Of a stretch of DNA of 64,000 nt, positions 52,145 to 59,411 are shown in pieces. Under the pieces are notes generated by a model. That model ran no database searches. It saw nothing but the letters and a program-made list of their open reading frames with translations, and was not told the DNA's origin. Both the position numbers and the translations under genes were made by a program. Source of the stretch: Bradyrhizobium arachidis (GTDB lineage Bacteria > Pseudomonadota > Alphaproteobacteria > Rhizobiales > Xanthobacteraceae). The stretch's first letter is position 1; the number at the start of each line of letters is the position of its first letter. Location: the NCBI RefSeq assembly GCF_024758505.1, contig NZ_CP077970.1, positions 3,162,001 to 3,226,000 on the forward strand, given 5' to 3'.

Positions 52145-53119
52145 ATGACGCATGCCATCCGTTTTCACAAGACCGGTGGTCCGGAAGTTCTGGTCTGGGA
52201 GCAGGTCGAGGTCGGTAAGCCCGGTCCCGGCGAAGCGCGCATCCGTCATACCGCCGTCGGTCTCAACTTCGTCGACATCTACAACCGTTCGGGGCTTTAC
52301 CCGGCGCAACTGCCCAGCGGGCTCGGCAGCGAGGCGGCCGGCGTGGTCGAGGAGGTCGGGCCCGGCGTTACCGATCTCAAGCCGGGTGATCGCGTCGCCT
52401 ATGGTGCATCACCGCTCGGCGCCTATTCCGAGGCGCGGCTCATTCCCGCCGATCGTCTGCTGAAAGTGCCGGAGGGTGTCGATGACAAGACCGCGGCGGC
52501 GATGATGCTGAAGGGGCTCACGACGCAGTATCTGATCCGGCAGACCTATCGGGTGAAGGCCGGCGACACCATCCTGCTCCATGCCGCGGCCGGCGGCGTC
52601 GGCCTGATCCTCGGCCAGTGGGCAAAACATCTCGGCGCGACCGTGATCGGCACCGTCAGCAACGACGAAAAGGCCAAGCTCGCCAAGGCGCATGGCTGCG
52701 ACCATGTCATCATCTATACGCGCGAGGATTTCGTGAAGCGTGTCGACGAGATCACCGGCGGCAAGAAGGTACCTGTGGTCTACGATTCCGTCGGCAAGGA
52801 TACGTTCCTGAAATCACTCGACTGCCTCGCGCCGCTCGGCGTCGCCGCGCTGTTCGGTCAGTCCTCCGGTGCGGTGGAGCCGCTCAATCTCGGCCTGCTC
52901 GCACAGAAGGGCTCGCTCTACGTCACACGGCCGACCCTGTTCACCTACGCCGCCAAGCGCGAGAACCTGGTCGCGATGGCCAATGAATTGTTCGACGTCG
53001 TGAAATCAGGCGCGGTCAAGATCGAGGTGCGCCAGACCTATGCGCTGAAGGACGCCGCGAAAGCGCATGCCGATCTCGCCGCACGCAAGACCACGGGATC
53101 GACGGTGCTGTTGGTGTGA
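52145..53119 (+). CDS. Quinone oxidoreductase (zeta-crystallin-like MDR)
   Basis: A 324-residue medium-chain dehydrogenase/reductase. The N-terminal GroES-like part has FHKTGGPEVLVWEQVEVGKP and VGLNFVDIYNRSGLYP. The Rossmann part has the nucleotide loop LLHAAAGGVGLILGQWAKHL near 145-165 and IGTVSNDEKAKLAKAHGCDH. No zinc-binding cysteines are present, as expected for NADPH:quinone reductases. It reduces quinones or alpha,beta-unsaturated carbonyls with NADPH. The ATG at 52145 has a GGGAG nine bases upstream; the open frame extends to 52028 but lacks a good start there. It is monocistronic. Confidence 0.92.
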   Translation: MTHAIRFHKTGGPEVLVWEQVEVGKPGPGEARIRHTAVGLNFVDIYNRSGLYPAQLPSGLGSEAAGVVEEVGPGVTDLKPGDRVAYGASPLGAYSEARLIPADRLLKVPEGVDDKTAAAMMLKGLTTQYLIRQTYRVKAGDTILLHAAAGGVGLILGQWAKHLGATVIGTVSNDEKAKLAKAHGCDHVIIYTREDFVKRVDEITGGKKVPVVYDSVGKDTFLKSLDCLAPLGVAALFGQSSGAVEPLNLGLLAQKGSLYVTRPTLFTYAAKRENLVAMANELFDVVKSGAVKIEVRQTYALKDAAKAHADLAARKTTGSTVLLV

Positions 53120-53157
53120 CGTCCGGCGAACAGGCGCGGGCTCCGTCGGGGCTCGCG

Positions 53158-53433
53158 TCACGTCCGTTCGTGCTTACGCAGGTCGCGCGCGTGATCGAAG
53201 CGCGTCGCCTGGAGATCGGCCTCGTCTGAGGGAATCTCGGGGAGGGCGGCCTCGGCTAGGATGTCCTCGGTCACGTCGGTGACTGCGGCGTCCGTGATTT
53301 CGTGGATGAAGCAGATATTCCGGTATTCGCGGGAGACGATGCGGGAAATCACCTCCCGCCGGGTCACTTCCGGGTCGACGATCGCCTCGCGGCCGCTCCG
53401 GCCATAGTCGATCATCACGACGAAATACTGCAT
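53158..53433 (-). CDS. Hypothetical protein, small acidic
   Basis: A 91-residue protein starting MQYFVVMIDYGRSGREAIVD, with REVISRIVSREYRNICFIHE, ITDAAVTDVTEDILAEAALP and a basic C-terminus (RDLRKHERT). The overall sequence is acidic, with no membrane helix or known motif. It lies downstream of the LexA-like repressor on the same strand, with an inverted repeat between them. It may be part of the same small regulatory module. Function unknown. Confidence 0.6.
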   Translation of the reverse strand: MQYFVVMIDYGRSGREAIVDPEVTRREVISRIVSREYRNICFIHEITDAAVTDVTEDILAEAALPEIPSDEADLQATRFDHARDLRKHERT

Positions 53434-53505
53434 CGAGATTTTTGCCCTGCCTTGGCATCATCCAACGCAGGGCACTATTTCTGTAAATCGGAAGAAAGTC
53501 AAGTC

Positions 53506-53526
53506 GATTTCCAAAAAACGGAAATC
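53506..53526. promoter_or_regulatory. Inverted repeat GATTTCC-N7-GGAAATC
   Basis: gatttcc (53506-53512) and ggaaatc (53520-53526) are perfectly complementary across seven bases (mostly A). It lies ~73 bases upstream of the small gene ending at 53433 and 14 bases past the repressor stop. It may be an operator or a terminator-like hairpin. Its half-site resembles those near 54191. Confidence 0.4.
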
Positions 53527-53539
53527 TGGGGCTGTGGCG

Positions 53540-54151
53540 CTACTTGCCCTTGCCCTTGCGCGACCGGGCCGACTTGGAACGCAGCCGCTCGAGCTGGCCC
53601 TTCGGCATGCTGAGACAAATCTCCCCGACCCATTCGAGCTTCACACCGACAATGGGCTTGGCGTTGAAGCTGGTCAGGTTGACGACGGAGGGGGATTTGC
53701 CCCGCTCGATGGTCTTAAGGTAGCGCTCTCCGGTCTTCAGCCGGACCACGGCTTCCTCGCCGTAGAAGCTCGACAGGGGAAAACGCTGCTCCTTATAGAC
53801 GACGATCACGTCGCCGCTCTCATATTTGGGCAGCATCGAATCGCCGGTGACTTCGAAGGCCACGGTTTCCTCCATGATGGTGAGAGGAAGGGTGATGTCG
53901 CCGAGGCCCTCGGGAGGAACCTGCTCGTAATCCGGCTCGATCACTGCGCCGGCGCCGACCCGGCCCATGATCGGGGCGAGATTGAGCTCGAGGTATTCCA
54001 TGATCGGAACAATTTCCGACGCTTTCACGAGGCGTTCGCCGCCGAGGATTTCGGAGACCGCGCCGGGACGGACGCCCATGGCCGCGGCAAGCCCGCCCTT
54101 GCTCTTACCCGACCTCTTCAGACCCCGTTCGATCATTGTGACGTCAAGCAT
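53540..54151 (-). CDS. LexA/CI-like repressor with helix-turn-helix and S24 peptidase domain
   Basis: A 203-residue repressor. The N-terminal HTH spans ~8-55 (MIERGLKRSGKSKGGLAAAM...GAVSEILGGERLVKASEIVP). The C-terminal S24 peptidase domain has the nucleophilic Ser in EVTGDSMLPKYESGDVIVVY and the lysine in GERYLKTIERGKSPSVVNLT, so it may self-cleave. The tail is basic (KSARSRKGKGK). It resembles prophage CI/C2-type repressors more than LexA itself. It is divergent from the GcrA-family gene across a 173-base region with a 13-bp palindrome, a probable operator. The start ATG at 54151 fits the motif order. Confidence 0.9.
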   Translation of the reverse strand: MLDVTMIERGLKRSGKSKGGLAAAMGVRPGAVSEILGGERLVKASEIVPIMEYLELNLAPIMGRVGAGAVIEPDYEQVPPEGLGDITLPLTIMEETVAFEVTGDSMLPKYESGDVIVVYKEQRFPLSSFYGEEAVVRLKTGERYLKTIERGKSPSVVNLTSFNAKPIVGVKLEWVGEICLSMPKGQLERLRSKSARSRKGKGK

Positions 54152-54190
54152 GGTGATTCCCTCATCTAGCCATCTTCTGCTCCCTTGTAA

Positions 54191-54203
54191 TCCGAAATTC
54201 GGA
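54191..54203. promoter_or_regulatory. Palindromic operator TCCGAA-A-TTCGGA
   Basis: A perfect 13-bp palindrome in the repressor-gcrA intergenic region. Half-sites TTCGGA/TCCGAA recur at 54231-54236 and 54255-54260, and TCGGAA at 54264-54269. A ttgact hexamer at 54244-54249 could be a -35 box of the rightward promoter. This layout is typical of a self-regulating repressor controlling divergent promoters. Confidence 0.6.
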
Positions 54204-54324
54204 AACGATGCAATCCTTATCGTCTGAATATCCGAATTCTACGTTGACTTTTTGTTCGGAATATCGGAATGTGAGTCTGCGCCCGGACGGTCGGCTTGGT
54301 GGGCGCGGATCACAGGCAGGCATC

Positions 54325-54858
54325 ATGGAACCCAGCAATTGGGCGCCGGAGCATTCCGGCGCGCTGCGCGACTATGTCCTCAAGGGACTTTCATTTTCGG
54401 ACATCGCCAGGGAAATAAACAGAACGTTCGGAACGGCTTATACCAAGAGCGCGGTGCTCGGCCGCGCTCGCAGGATGGGGCTGTCGGTGCAGCCGCGCGT
54501 GGACAGTCCATCCATCGTTCCGTCGCTGGCGACAGCGGCGCAGGAGGATTGCGTGCCTTCGCGCCAATCCCTTCCGCACGCCTTGCAACAGCCGCCGCAA
54601 ACGGCCTTTAGGCCGGCCGAACCGGTCAAACTCCGCTGCGTCGGCGTCCGCCCGCGCCTGATCTCGCTGCTCGAGCTCGAATCGGATGACTGCCGCTATC
54701 CCTATGGCGGCGACAAGGAGGGCGAGGAGATCACCTTTTGCGGCCATCCAAGGCGCCGGGGCTCGAGCTATTGCGCGCCGCACTTCCGTCTGACCTGGGG
54801 ACCCGGCACGGTGTCGGAACGTGCCGCCGTGGTGCTCAGGATCGTGCGCGTCGCCTGA
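54325..54858 (+). CDS. GcrA-family cell-cycle regulator paralogue
   Basis: A 177-residue GcrA-family protein. The N-terminal DNA-binding part is recognisable from ALRDYVLKGLSFSDIAREIN, then RTFGTAYTKSAVLGRARRMG. The C-terminal cysteine segment (ESDDCRYPYGG, FCGHPRRRGSSYCAPHFRL) matches GcrA's conserved Cys/His region. GcrA activates sigma-70 promoters at methylated sites in Caulobacterales and relatives; paralogues with altered N-terminus occur in phages. The ATG at 54325 follows a short leader; the frame is open to 54208 but overlaps the operator region. It is controlled from the shared divergent region with the LexA-like repressor. Confidence 0.87.
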   Translation: MEPSNWAPEHSGALRDYVLKGLSFSDIAREINRTFGTAYTKSAVLGRARRMGLSVQPRVDSPSIVPSLATAAQEDCVPSRQSLPHALQQPPQTAFRPAEPVKLRCVGVRPRLISLLELESDDCRYPYGGDKEGEEITFCGHPRRRGSSYCAPHFRLTWGPGTVSERAAVVLRIVRVA

Positions 54859-54913
54859 ACGGCGACCCGGTAGATCGCACTCATCTCTCGCTATTTTGCA
54901 AGGAGTAACCGAA

Positions 54914-55558
54914 GTGACACGCGCCAAGCGCAGCAAATCATACCGGCTCAATGACCGCCGGGCACGCGACCTGACGCTCAACGCCGATGTGGCGATGGTC
55001 GAGGTCGATAACCCCCTCGCGCTGGAGCCGGGGGAGAAGATCATTGCCTTGCGTTCCATCCGCAACGATCCGCTCGGCCGACTGCATTCCCATCACCAGA
55101 TCGATGAGGCCCAGTACCGCGGCGGCCGCGCTTTCCAGAGCGATTGGGAGCGGGCGGAACGCGGGCCGCAAGCGGTCGATCCGACCCGCGAATATGTCGA
55201 TGGAGTGCGTGGCCGCGAGTCCATCACCGAAAGCCAGCGCCAGGCCGTGATGCGGCTGAACCGGATCGAGCGTGAACTCGGCACCGACGGTGCCGCACTT
55301 GTGCACGACGTGCTCATCCTTGGGCTGACCATGGAGGAGATCGGACAGCGCCGCGCCGTTCGCAGCCAACGCTGGAACGACTATTTTTCGAAACGCCTCC
55401 AGGAATGCCTCAACCGGCTGGCACTGTCCTACGGCTTTGCGACGGAGACCAAGGGCGTGACCAGTCACGAGAAGCCGGCGCGCAGGAAAAACACGAGTAG
55501 GACGGCACCCACGGCGGCGCTGATCGCGCCAAACACCAGCGGCGCAAATGAGCCCTGA
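54914..55558 (+). CDS. Conserved hypothetical protein downstream of GcrA paralogue, possible HTH
   Basis: A 214-residue protein from a GTG at 54914 with AAGGAG ten bases upstream. It is charged and rich in Arg (MTRAKRSKSYRLNDRRARDL). The central part HDVLILGLTMEEIGQRRAVR, then SQRWNDYFSKRLQECLNRLA, looks like a helix-turn-helix of the sigma-region-4 kind. I do not recognise a family; some prophage activators have this shape. It follows the GcrA paralogue by 55 bases and is likely in the same transcript. Its last 94 bases overlap the convergent DUF3592 gene. Confidence 0.7.
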   Translation: MTRAKRSKSYRLNDRRARDLTLNADVAMVEVDNPLALEPGEKIIALRSIRNDPLGRLHSHHQIDEAQYRGGRAFQSDWERAERGPQAVDPTREYVDGVRGRESITESQRQAVMRLNRIERELGTDGAALVHDVLILGLTMEEIGQRRAVRSQRWNDYFSKRLQECLNRLALSYGFATETKGVTSHEKPARRKNTSRTAPTAALIAPNTSGANEP

Positions 55559-56469
55559 CGGCCGCCCGGTTCGAGCACGGCGTTGGCCGGGTGGTCCGGG
55601 TCGTAATAGATCGTCACGGCCCCGCCCAGCGGAAAGTGAGCGGCTGCCTTGTCCGCGAGTTCACGGAGACCGTAGACGCCGGTCCATCCCCAGTTCGGAT
55701 TGATGCCGACATAGTCCCGCTTGCCGACCCGATAGGCATAGCGAAGATCGAGTTGATACCGGTGGATCTTCTTCCGGTTGATCGACGTCTTGTCGTCGTC
55801 GCGGCGATCTTCGATCAGCTCTTCGATCACGCTCGACGACGTGATCCTGCCCGGCACGGTCGGCCAGCTTCGGCTGGCGCGCGCAAGCCGCCGCATTCTC
55901 ACGAACGAGAGAAAGGCGGCGATGGAAGCGGCGAAGGCCACGACCGGGAGAAGGAACGCGAATAGAGGCACACCCTGACCGACATAGAGCACGCGGCCGG
56001 CAACGGTATGAGCGATCAGCACGGCTGCGATGACGCCGAACGTCAGGGTGAGCATGGCCTGCGCTGCAAGGTTGCCGACCTGCGACGGGTCGAGGACCGC
56101 GTTGCTCGGATCGTTCGGATCGACATGAACCTCGACCGCGGCCCCGACGGGATACCGTGCCGCGAGCCGTGTTGCGAGCGTGCGCGTGGTCATCGGCTCG
56201 CCGCCGATTCTGGTCTTGTCGCCCTCGAACTCCTGGTTGCACATGCTATAGCGATAACGGACAACCGGAGTCGCGTCGTTGAGGTCATCGGATGCGTGCG
56301 AGGGGGGCGCACTGACCTGCGAGGCGATGACGACGCCCTCGACGCGCGTCCAACTGGCCGCTGCGGCGAGACGGTTGCGTAGGCGGAGCAGGTTGAACAG
56401 CATGCCGCCAAACAGCAGCGTGCAAACGCCGGCGCCGATCTGCGTCCAGAGCAATTGAGTGCTATCCAT
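55465..56469 (-). CDS. Membrane protein with two DUF3592-like domains
   Basis: A 334-residue protein with four hydrophobic segments. Each half has a beta-rich DUF3592-like domain: VEGVVIASQVSAPPSHASDD with YPVGAAVEVHVDPNDPSNAV, and WPTVPGRITSSSVIEELIED with FPLGGAVTIYYDPDHPANAV. The paired VDPNDPSNAVL/YDPDHPANAVL motifs define a tandem duplication. Domain function is unknown; the protein is probably in the inner membrane with soluble loops. It is convergent with and overlaps the hypothetical gene ending at 55558. Confidence 0.85.
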   Translation of the reverse strand: MDSTQLLWTQIGAGVCTLLFGGMLFNLLRLRNRLAAAASWTRVEGVVIASQVSAPPSHASDDLNDATPVVRYRYSMCNQEFEGDKTRIGGEPMTTRTLATRLAARYPVGAAVEVHVDPNDPSNAVLDPSQVGNLAAQAMLTLTFGVIAAVLIAHTVAGRVLYVGQGVPLFAFLLPVVAFAASIAAFLSFVRMRRLARASRSWPTVPGRITSSSVIEELIEDRRDDDKTSINRKKIHRYQLDLRYAYRVGKRDYVGINPNWGWTGVYGLRELADKAAAHFPLGGAVTIYYDPDHPANAVLEPGGRQGSFAPLVFGAISAAVGAVLLVFFLRAGFS

Positions 56470-56517
56470 GGTCTCTGTCTTCTCTCCTGAGGATGAGTAG
56501 ACCGGCGCCCTTTGTCC

Positions 56518-56877
56518 TTACGGATGCGGCACGATCTGATACGGCGTCGTGTAAGGCTCGACGCGGAGCGAGGAGTTGGCGAGCAGGCCAATCTTGGCGG
56601 TGGGCGCCTGTTGCATTTCGCCGTTCGGGCCGCGGTGAACGTTGTACTGCCACACCGTCAGATCGCCCTTCTGCGCGAGCGCATGGGCGACGGCGGCCGC
56701 ATCACTGCCGCCGAGCGCCTTGAGTTCGTCCGGGCTGAGCCCGATGATGATTTCATCCTTCACGGTCACGATCTTGAACAGGTTCATCTTGGCCTCCTGC
56801 GCCCATGCGCCATTTGTGGAAACGAAAGCGAGAAGCGCGAACGCGGCGCCCTTGATGAGATCGCTGCGAGAAAGCAT
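56518..56877 (-). CDS. Exported small protein, hypothetical
   Basis: A 119-residue protein with a signal peptide (MLSRSDLIKGAAFALLAFVS, ending near GAWAQ). The mature region is EAKMNLFKIVTVKDEIIIGL, SPDELKALGGSDAAAVAHAL and a tail with QYNVHRGPNGEMQQAPTAKI. The ATG at 56877 has AAGGAAG eight bases upstream; a longer form from 56964 lacks a signal. It is 48 bases upstream of the DUF3592 gene and could be its operon partner. Function unknown, location periplasmic. Confidence 0.7.
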   Translation of the reverse strand: MLSRSDLIKGAAFALLAFVSTNGAWAQEAKMNLFKIVTVKDEIIIGLSPDELKALGGSDAAAVAHALAQKGDLTVWQYNVHRGPNGEMQQAPTAKIGLLANSSLRVEPYTTPYQIVPHP

Positions 56878-57082
56878 GCAGACTTCCTTTGGTGCTGACG
56901 CGCGCCCGAATCGTGAAGATGTGTCAGCCATGGCGCCCGTGTGATCTGCGTGGCCGTATCGCACGGGCTTTGGTCGCTCGTTCCTGAACGCGGGTTCAAG
57001 TGATTGGAAAAATTGGTGGGATCCGATGAACCTCCGGGGGCGCTATTGCGTCCAAGTAGTGCAAGCCTATGGGGATATCTTC

Positions 57083-57547
57083 GTGAAACTGACGGGTCTT
57101 CTTTGCCTGGTGGCGTCGCTCATAGCTGTCGGTGCGGCGCGCGCCGCCGATCCTTCTTACATCGGCGGCTGGAAGATCGCATCCGCGGTCGCAGCGCCCT
57201 GGGCCGATCCGCAGCGAAAGCCTGACGATGCCGAGCGTGCGCGCCTGCTGGGCAAGATTGTTCTGTTCAAGGCAAAGGAGATCTCCGGTCCGCGTCCCCT
57301 GGCCTGCGCTCGACCGCAGTACAAGATGACCGAGTACGGCGCCGACATGATCTTCCAGGGGGCGTTCGACGAGATGCAACGCGCCAACAAGAAGGCCGAG
57401 CCGGGGGCGCTTGCCGCCTCGCTCGGCTTTGCGAGCGACAAGATCAAGACCCTCGAAACTGGCTGCGAGATTGACTTCCATTTCGTCGACGATACGACTG
57501 CCGAAGTCGGCCTCGACAACACGGTCTACACGCTGAAGAAGCAATAG
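57083..57547 (+). CDS. Exported hypothetical protein
   Basis: A 154-residue protein from a GTG at 57083. The N-terminus is a signal peptide (VKLTGLLCLVASLIAVGAARA). The mature part contains DPSYIGGWKIASAVAAPWAD, KEISGPRPLACARPQYKMTE and two further cysteines (ETGCEIDF). A GGGGAT just upstream supports this start; an ATG at 57026 gives a leader without a signal. No family is recognised. It is convergent with the DUF6894 gene, four bases apart. Confidence 0.7.
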   Translation: MKLTGLLCLVASLIAVGAARAADPSYIGGWKIASAVAAPWADPQRKPDDAERARLLGKIVLFKAKEISGPRPLACARPQYKMTEYGADMIFQGAFDEMQRANKKAEPGALAASLGFASDKIKTLETGCEIDFHFVDDTTAEVGLDNTVYTLKKQ

Positions 57548-57551
57548 CGGC

Positions 57552-57773
57552 TTAAGGCCGATCCGGGTACACGGGTTCGCGATGCACCTCGGTGCCGGAC
57601 TCGTCCAGCACGCTGATGATCAACCGCGGGTCCTGAATGTTGCGCTCGTTGCGAAGCCGCTGCGCCAGATCCTTGCTGTGTGCGATCGCAGCGCCCGGCG
57701 AAGCAAAATCCAGCCCTCGGCGATCGCGAACCGGAACTCCATCCTTCAAATCGAAGTAGTATGTTCGCATCAT
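57552..57773 (-). CDS. DUF6894-like small protein
   Basis: A 73-residue protein starting MMRTYYFDLKDGVPVRDRRG and continuing LDFASPGAAIAHSKDLAQRL, RNERNIQDPRLIISVLDESG and a tail HREPVYPDRP. The F-D-x-x-D-G-x-x-x-x-D-x-x-G pattern matches a widespread rhizobial DUF6894-type family. Function unknown. The ATG at 57773 has a GGAGGTG six bases upstream, which overrides longer in-frame starts. A perfect 20-bp palindrome lies 43 bases upstream. Confidence 0.75.
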   Translation of the reverse strand: MMRTYYFDLKDGVPVRDRRGLDFASPGAAIAHSKDLAQRLRNERNIQDPRLIISVLDESGTEVHREPVYPDRP

Positions 57774-58152
57774 CCCCGCACCTCCATATGCACATTTGGA
57801 AACAAAGCAGGCGCAGGCCTCAATGCATTGAGGCCGATCAAGACGAGATTGCGTCAGGAGATCGCACGTGTCTTGCCGTTGCCGGACGATGACGGCATAG
57901 TGTGGTCCATCCGGAATTGCCGTGGCGCGATGCCGTTTGAGCAACCCTCGGTTACCGGTTTGACTTGCCTGAGGAGTTGTTCCTTGGCATAATTGCAACC
58001 TCGTCGGGTCGGCAGTATCAAGCTAGGGGTAGGCCGTTCGGTGCGTTGGCCCTGTGGTCGCCCGACCTCAAGCGCTGCGTCCCTGGCCTTCGACGTTCGA
58101 GCATGATCCACATGTTCGCGGCTCAGAGCCCGTTCCTTGCAATAGGTGCAGG
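57774..58152. other. Intergenic region with a perfect 20-bp palindrome
   Basis: About 380 bases without a supported gene between the DUF6894 gene and the small gene at 58153, which are divergent. It holds the palindrome at 57816-57835. No other clear signal. Confidence 0.45.
57816..57835. promoter_or_regulatory. Perfect 20-bp palindrome GGCCTCAATG-CATTGAGGCC
   Basis: The two 10-base arms are exactly complementary with no spacer, 43 bases upstream of the DUF6894 gene start. It could be an operator for a dimeric regulator, or a cruciform-forming repeat. No second copy was noticed in the window. Confidence 0.5.
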
Positions 58153-58338
58153 ATGAAGAACCTTGGTTTCGCGACTGAAATGCACCTTAAGCTGGGCGCG
58201 CCTTCAAGCCAGAGCATTGAGAGCCTGCGGCTCCTGCGGGCGTTTATGAAGCTGGAGAGGCAGCAGCGTTGCGAAATCATCAGGCTGGTGGAAGACCTCG
58301 CCACCGACGAAGCCATTCCCGAGCATCCCCTGTCCTGA
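58153..58338 (+). CDS. Small conserved hypothetical protein
   Basis: A 61-residue protein with MKNLGFATEMHLKLGAPSSQ followed by SIESLRLLRAFMKLERQQRC and EIIRLVEDLATDEAIPEHPL. The second half is helical and charged, resembling a small dimerising or regulatory module seen in many rhizobial proteins. No family name is recalled. The start at 58153 gives the conserved MKNLGF; a longer form from 58054 reads unlikely sequence. The phasin gene follows 134 bases downstream on the same strand. Confidence 0.65.
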   Translation: MKNLGFATEMHLKLGAPSSQSIESLRLLRAFMKLERQQRCEIIRLVEDLATDEAIPEHPLS

Positions 58339-58472
58339 ACTGAGCGCCTTGCGGGCCGCCTGACGCGACCCAGATATTGGTCCAGACCTTGGCCCGGCCG
58401 GGGCTCGGCTGTGCCGCTAGGACGCCGCCCGGCAAATGTGATATCCAATCACGGACAAGGGAGGACGGCGAC

Positions 58473-58814
58473 ATGATCGAACCCAAGCTCGAAGTTCCGG
58501 CCGAATTGCGCGATCTGGCCGAAAAGACCATCGACCAGGCGGAAAAGGCCTTCGGCATGTTCTTCGAAGCTGCCACCAAGTCGATGTCATCGGTGCCCGG
58601 GACCGGAACGGACGTCTCGAAGCAAGCGCTGGCATTCACCGAGCAGAACATGAAGTCGGCATTCGAGCACGCGCGCAAGCTCGTCCATGCCACGGACCTT
58701 CAGGAAGCCATGCGCATCCAGTCCGATTTCCTGCGGAGCCAATTTACGAGTGCCGGCGAGCACATGCGCCAGATGACCGGCAGCCTGATGCAGGGCGGCA
58801 AGGGGAAGGGCTAA
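58473..58814 (+). CDS. Phasin-family protein
   Basis: A 113-residue phasin-type protein. Its sequence MIEPKLEVPAELRDLAEKTI, then DQAEKAFGMFFEAATKSMSS and FTEQNMKSAFEHARKLVHAT, DLQEAMRIQSDFLRSQFTSA is helical with the typical phasin_2 pattern. It would coat polyhydroxyalkanoate granules or bind other hydrophobic surfaces. The ATG at 58473 has GGGAGGA upstream. It is convergent with the cytochrome c gene, 10 bases apart. Confidence 0.88.
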   Translation: MIEPKLEVPAELRDLAEKTIDQAEKAFGMFFEAATKSMSSVPGTGTDVSKQALAFTEQNMKSAFEHARKLVHATDLQEAMRIQSDFLRSQFTSAGEHMRQMTGSLMQGGKGKG

Positions 58815-58824
58815 CGCCGCGGCG

Positions 58825-59142
58825 CTAGCGCAGCGCGCCGATATAGGCCGCGATGTCGGCGGCTTCGTTCCGGCTCAGCGGGAAGTTCGGCATCTTCGGA
58901 TGCGGATCGAGCAGGAAGAGGGCGAGCTTCTCCGGATTGAAGTCCGGCTTGCGCGCGATAGCGACGAAGGTCGGGACATCCGCACTCGCCTGCTTCTGCT
59001 CGCTGGTCACCGCGTGGCAGCTCGCGCACCAGCGCCTGGCGAGATCACCGCCATGATCGGGATCGGCGGCAAGCGCTGCTGATCCGTACGTGCTGGCAGC
59101 CACGGTCAGCAAGAGCGGAAGCCGCCTCAAATTCGCATGCAT
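58825..59142 (-). CDS. Small periplasmic class I c-type cytochrome
   Basis: A 105-residue protein with a signal peptide (MHANLRRLPLLLTVAASTYG...ALA), a single heme motif WCASCHAV (Cys39, Cys42, His43) and a probable axial Met in HPKMPNFPLS near residue 81. This is the cytochrome c class I layout. It is an electron carrier in the periplasm; its partner is not encoded nearby. The ATG at 59142 gives the signal peptide; upstream starts add nothing. It is not the cytochrome-fused PuuD urate oxidase, being far too short. Confidence 0.88.
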   Translation of the reverse strand: MHANLRRLPLLLTVAASTYGSAALAADPDHGGDLARRWCASCHAVTSEQKQASADVPTFVAIARKPDFNPEKLALFLLDPHPKMPNFPLSRNEAADIAAYIGALR

Positions 59143-59183
59143 GCTTGTTCCTGACCGATGGTTCTTTTGGATGGGGGACATCC

Positions 59184-59330
59184 TCACCCGCAACACGATC
59201 CCGGGAATTGCGACAGGTCGATGCGAGCGACGATGGCGCGGACAAGCCGGCGGACAGAGCGATAATAGCGGCGGACAAATCGAGGCGTCCGCGCGACGGG
59301 CAGCTCCAGGCTTTCAGTGTAGTGCGACAT
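59184..59330 (-). CDS. Small basic hypothetical protein
   Basis: A 48-residue frame, MSHYTESLELPVARTPRFVR then RYYRSVRRLVRAIVARIDLS and QFPGSCCG. It is Arg-rich with a C-terminal CC pair. A GGAG six bases upstream of the ATG at 59330 supports translation; a longer frame to 59402 is less likely. It sits 41 bases upstream of the cytochrome gene on the same strand. Function unknown, and existence is only moderately supported. Confidence 0.4.
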   Translation of the reverse strand: MSHYTESLELPVARTPRFVRRYYRSVRRLVRAIVARIDLSQFPGSCCG

Positions 59331-59411
59331 CGGACTCTCCGGCGCCTCCCATGAAGCCCCCTTGTCGCGTAAACGGCCCGGCGGCGCCTTGATCTGCCGC
59401 AAGCCGTCCCG

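Noticed and set aside
58825..59142. Small cytochrome c considered as the cytochrome part of urate oxidase PuuD
   Set aside because: At 105 residues with one heme motif and a signal peptide it is a soluble class I cytochrome. PuuD is a large membrane protein with a fused cytochrome domain.
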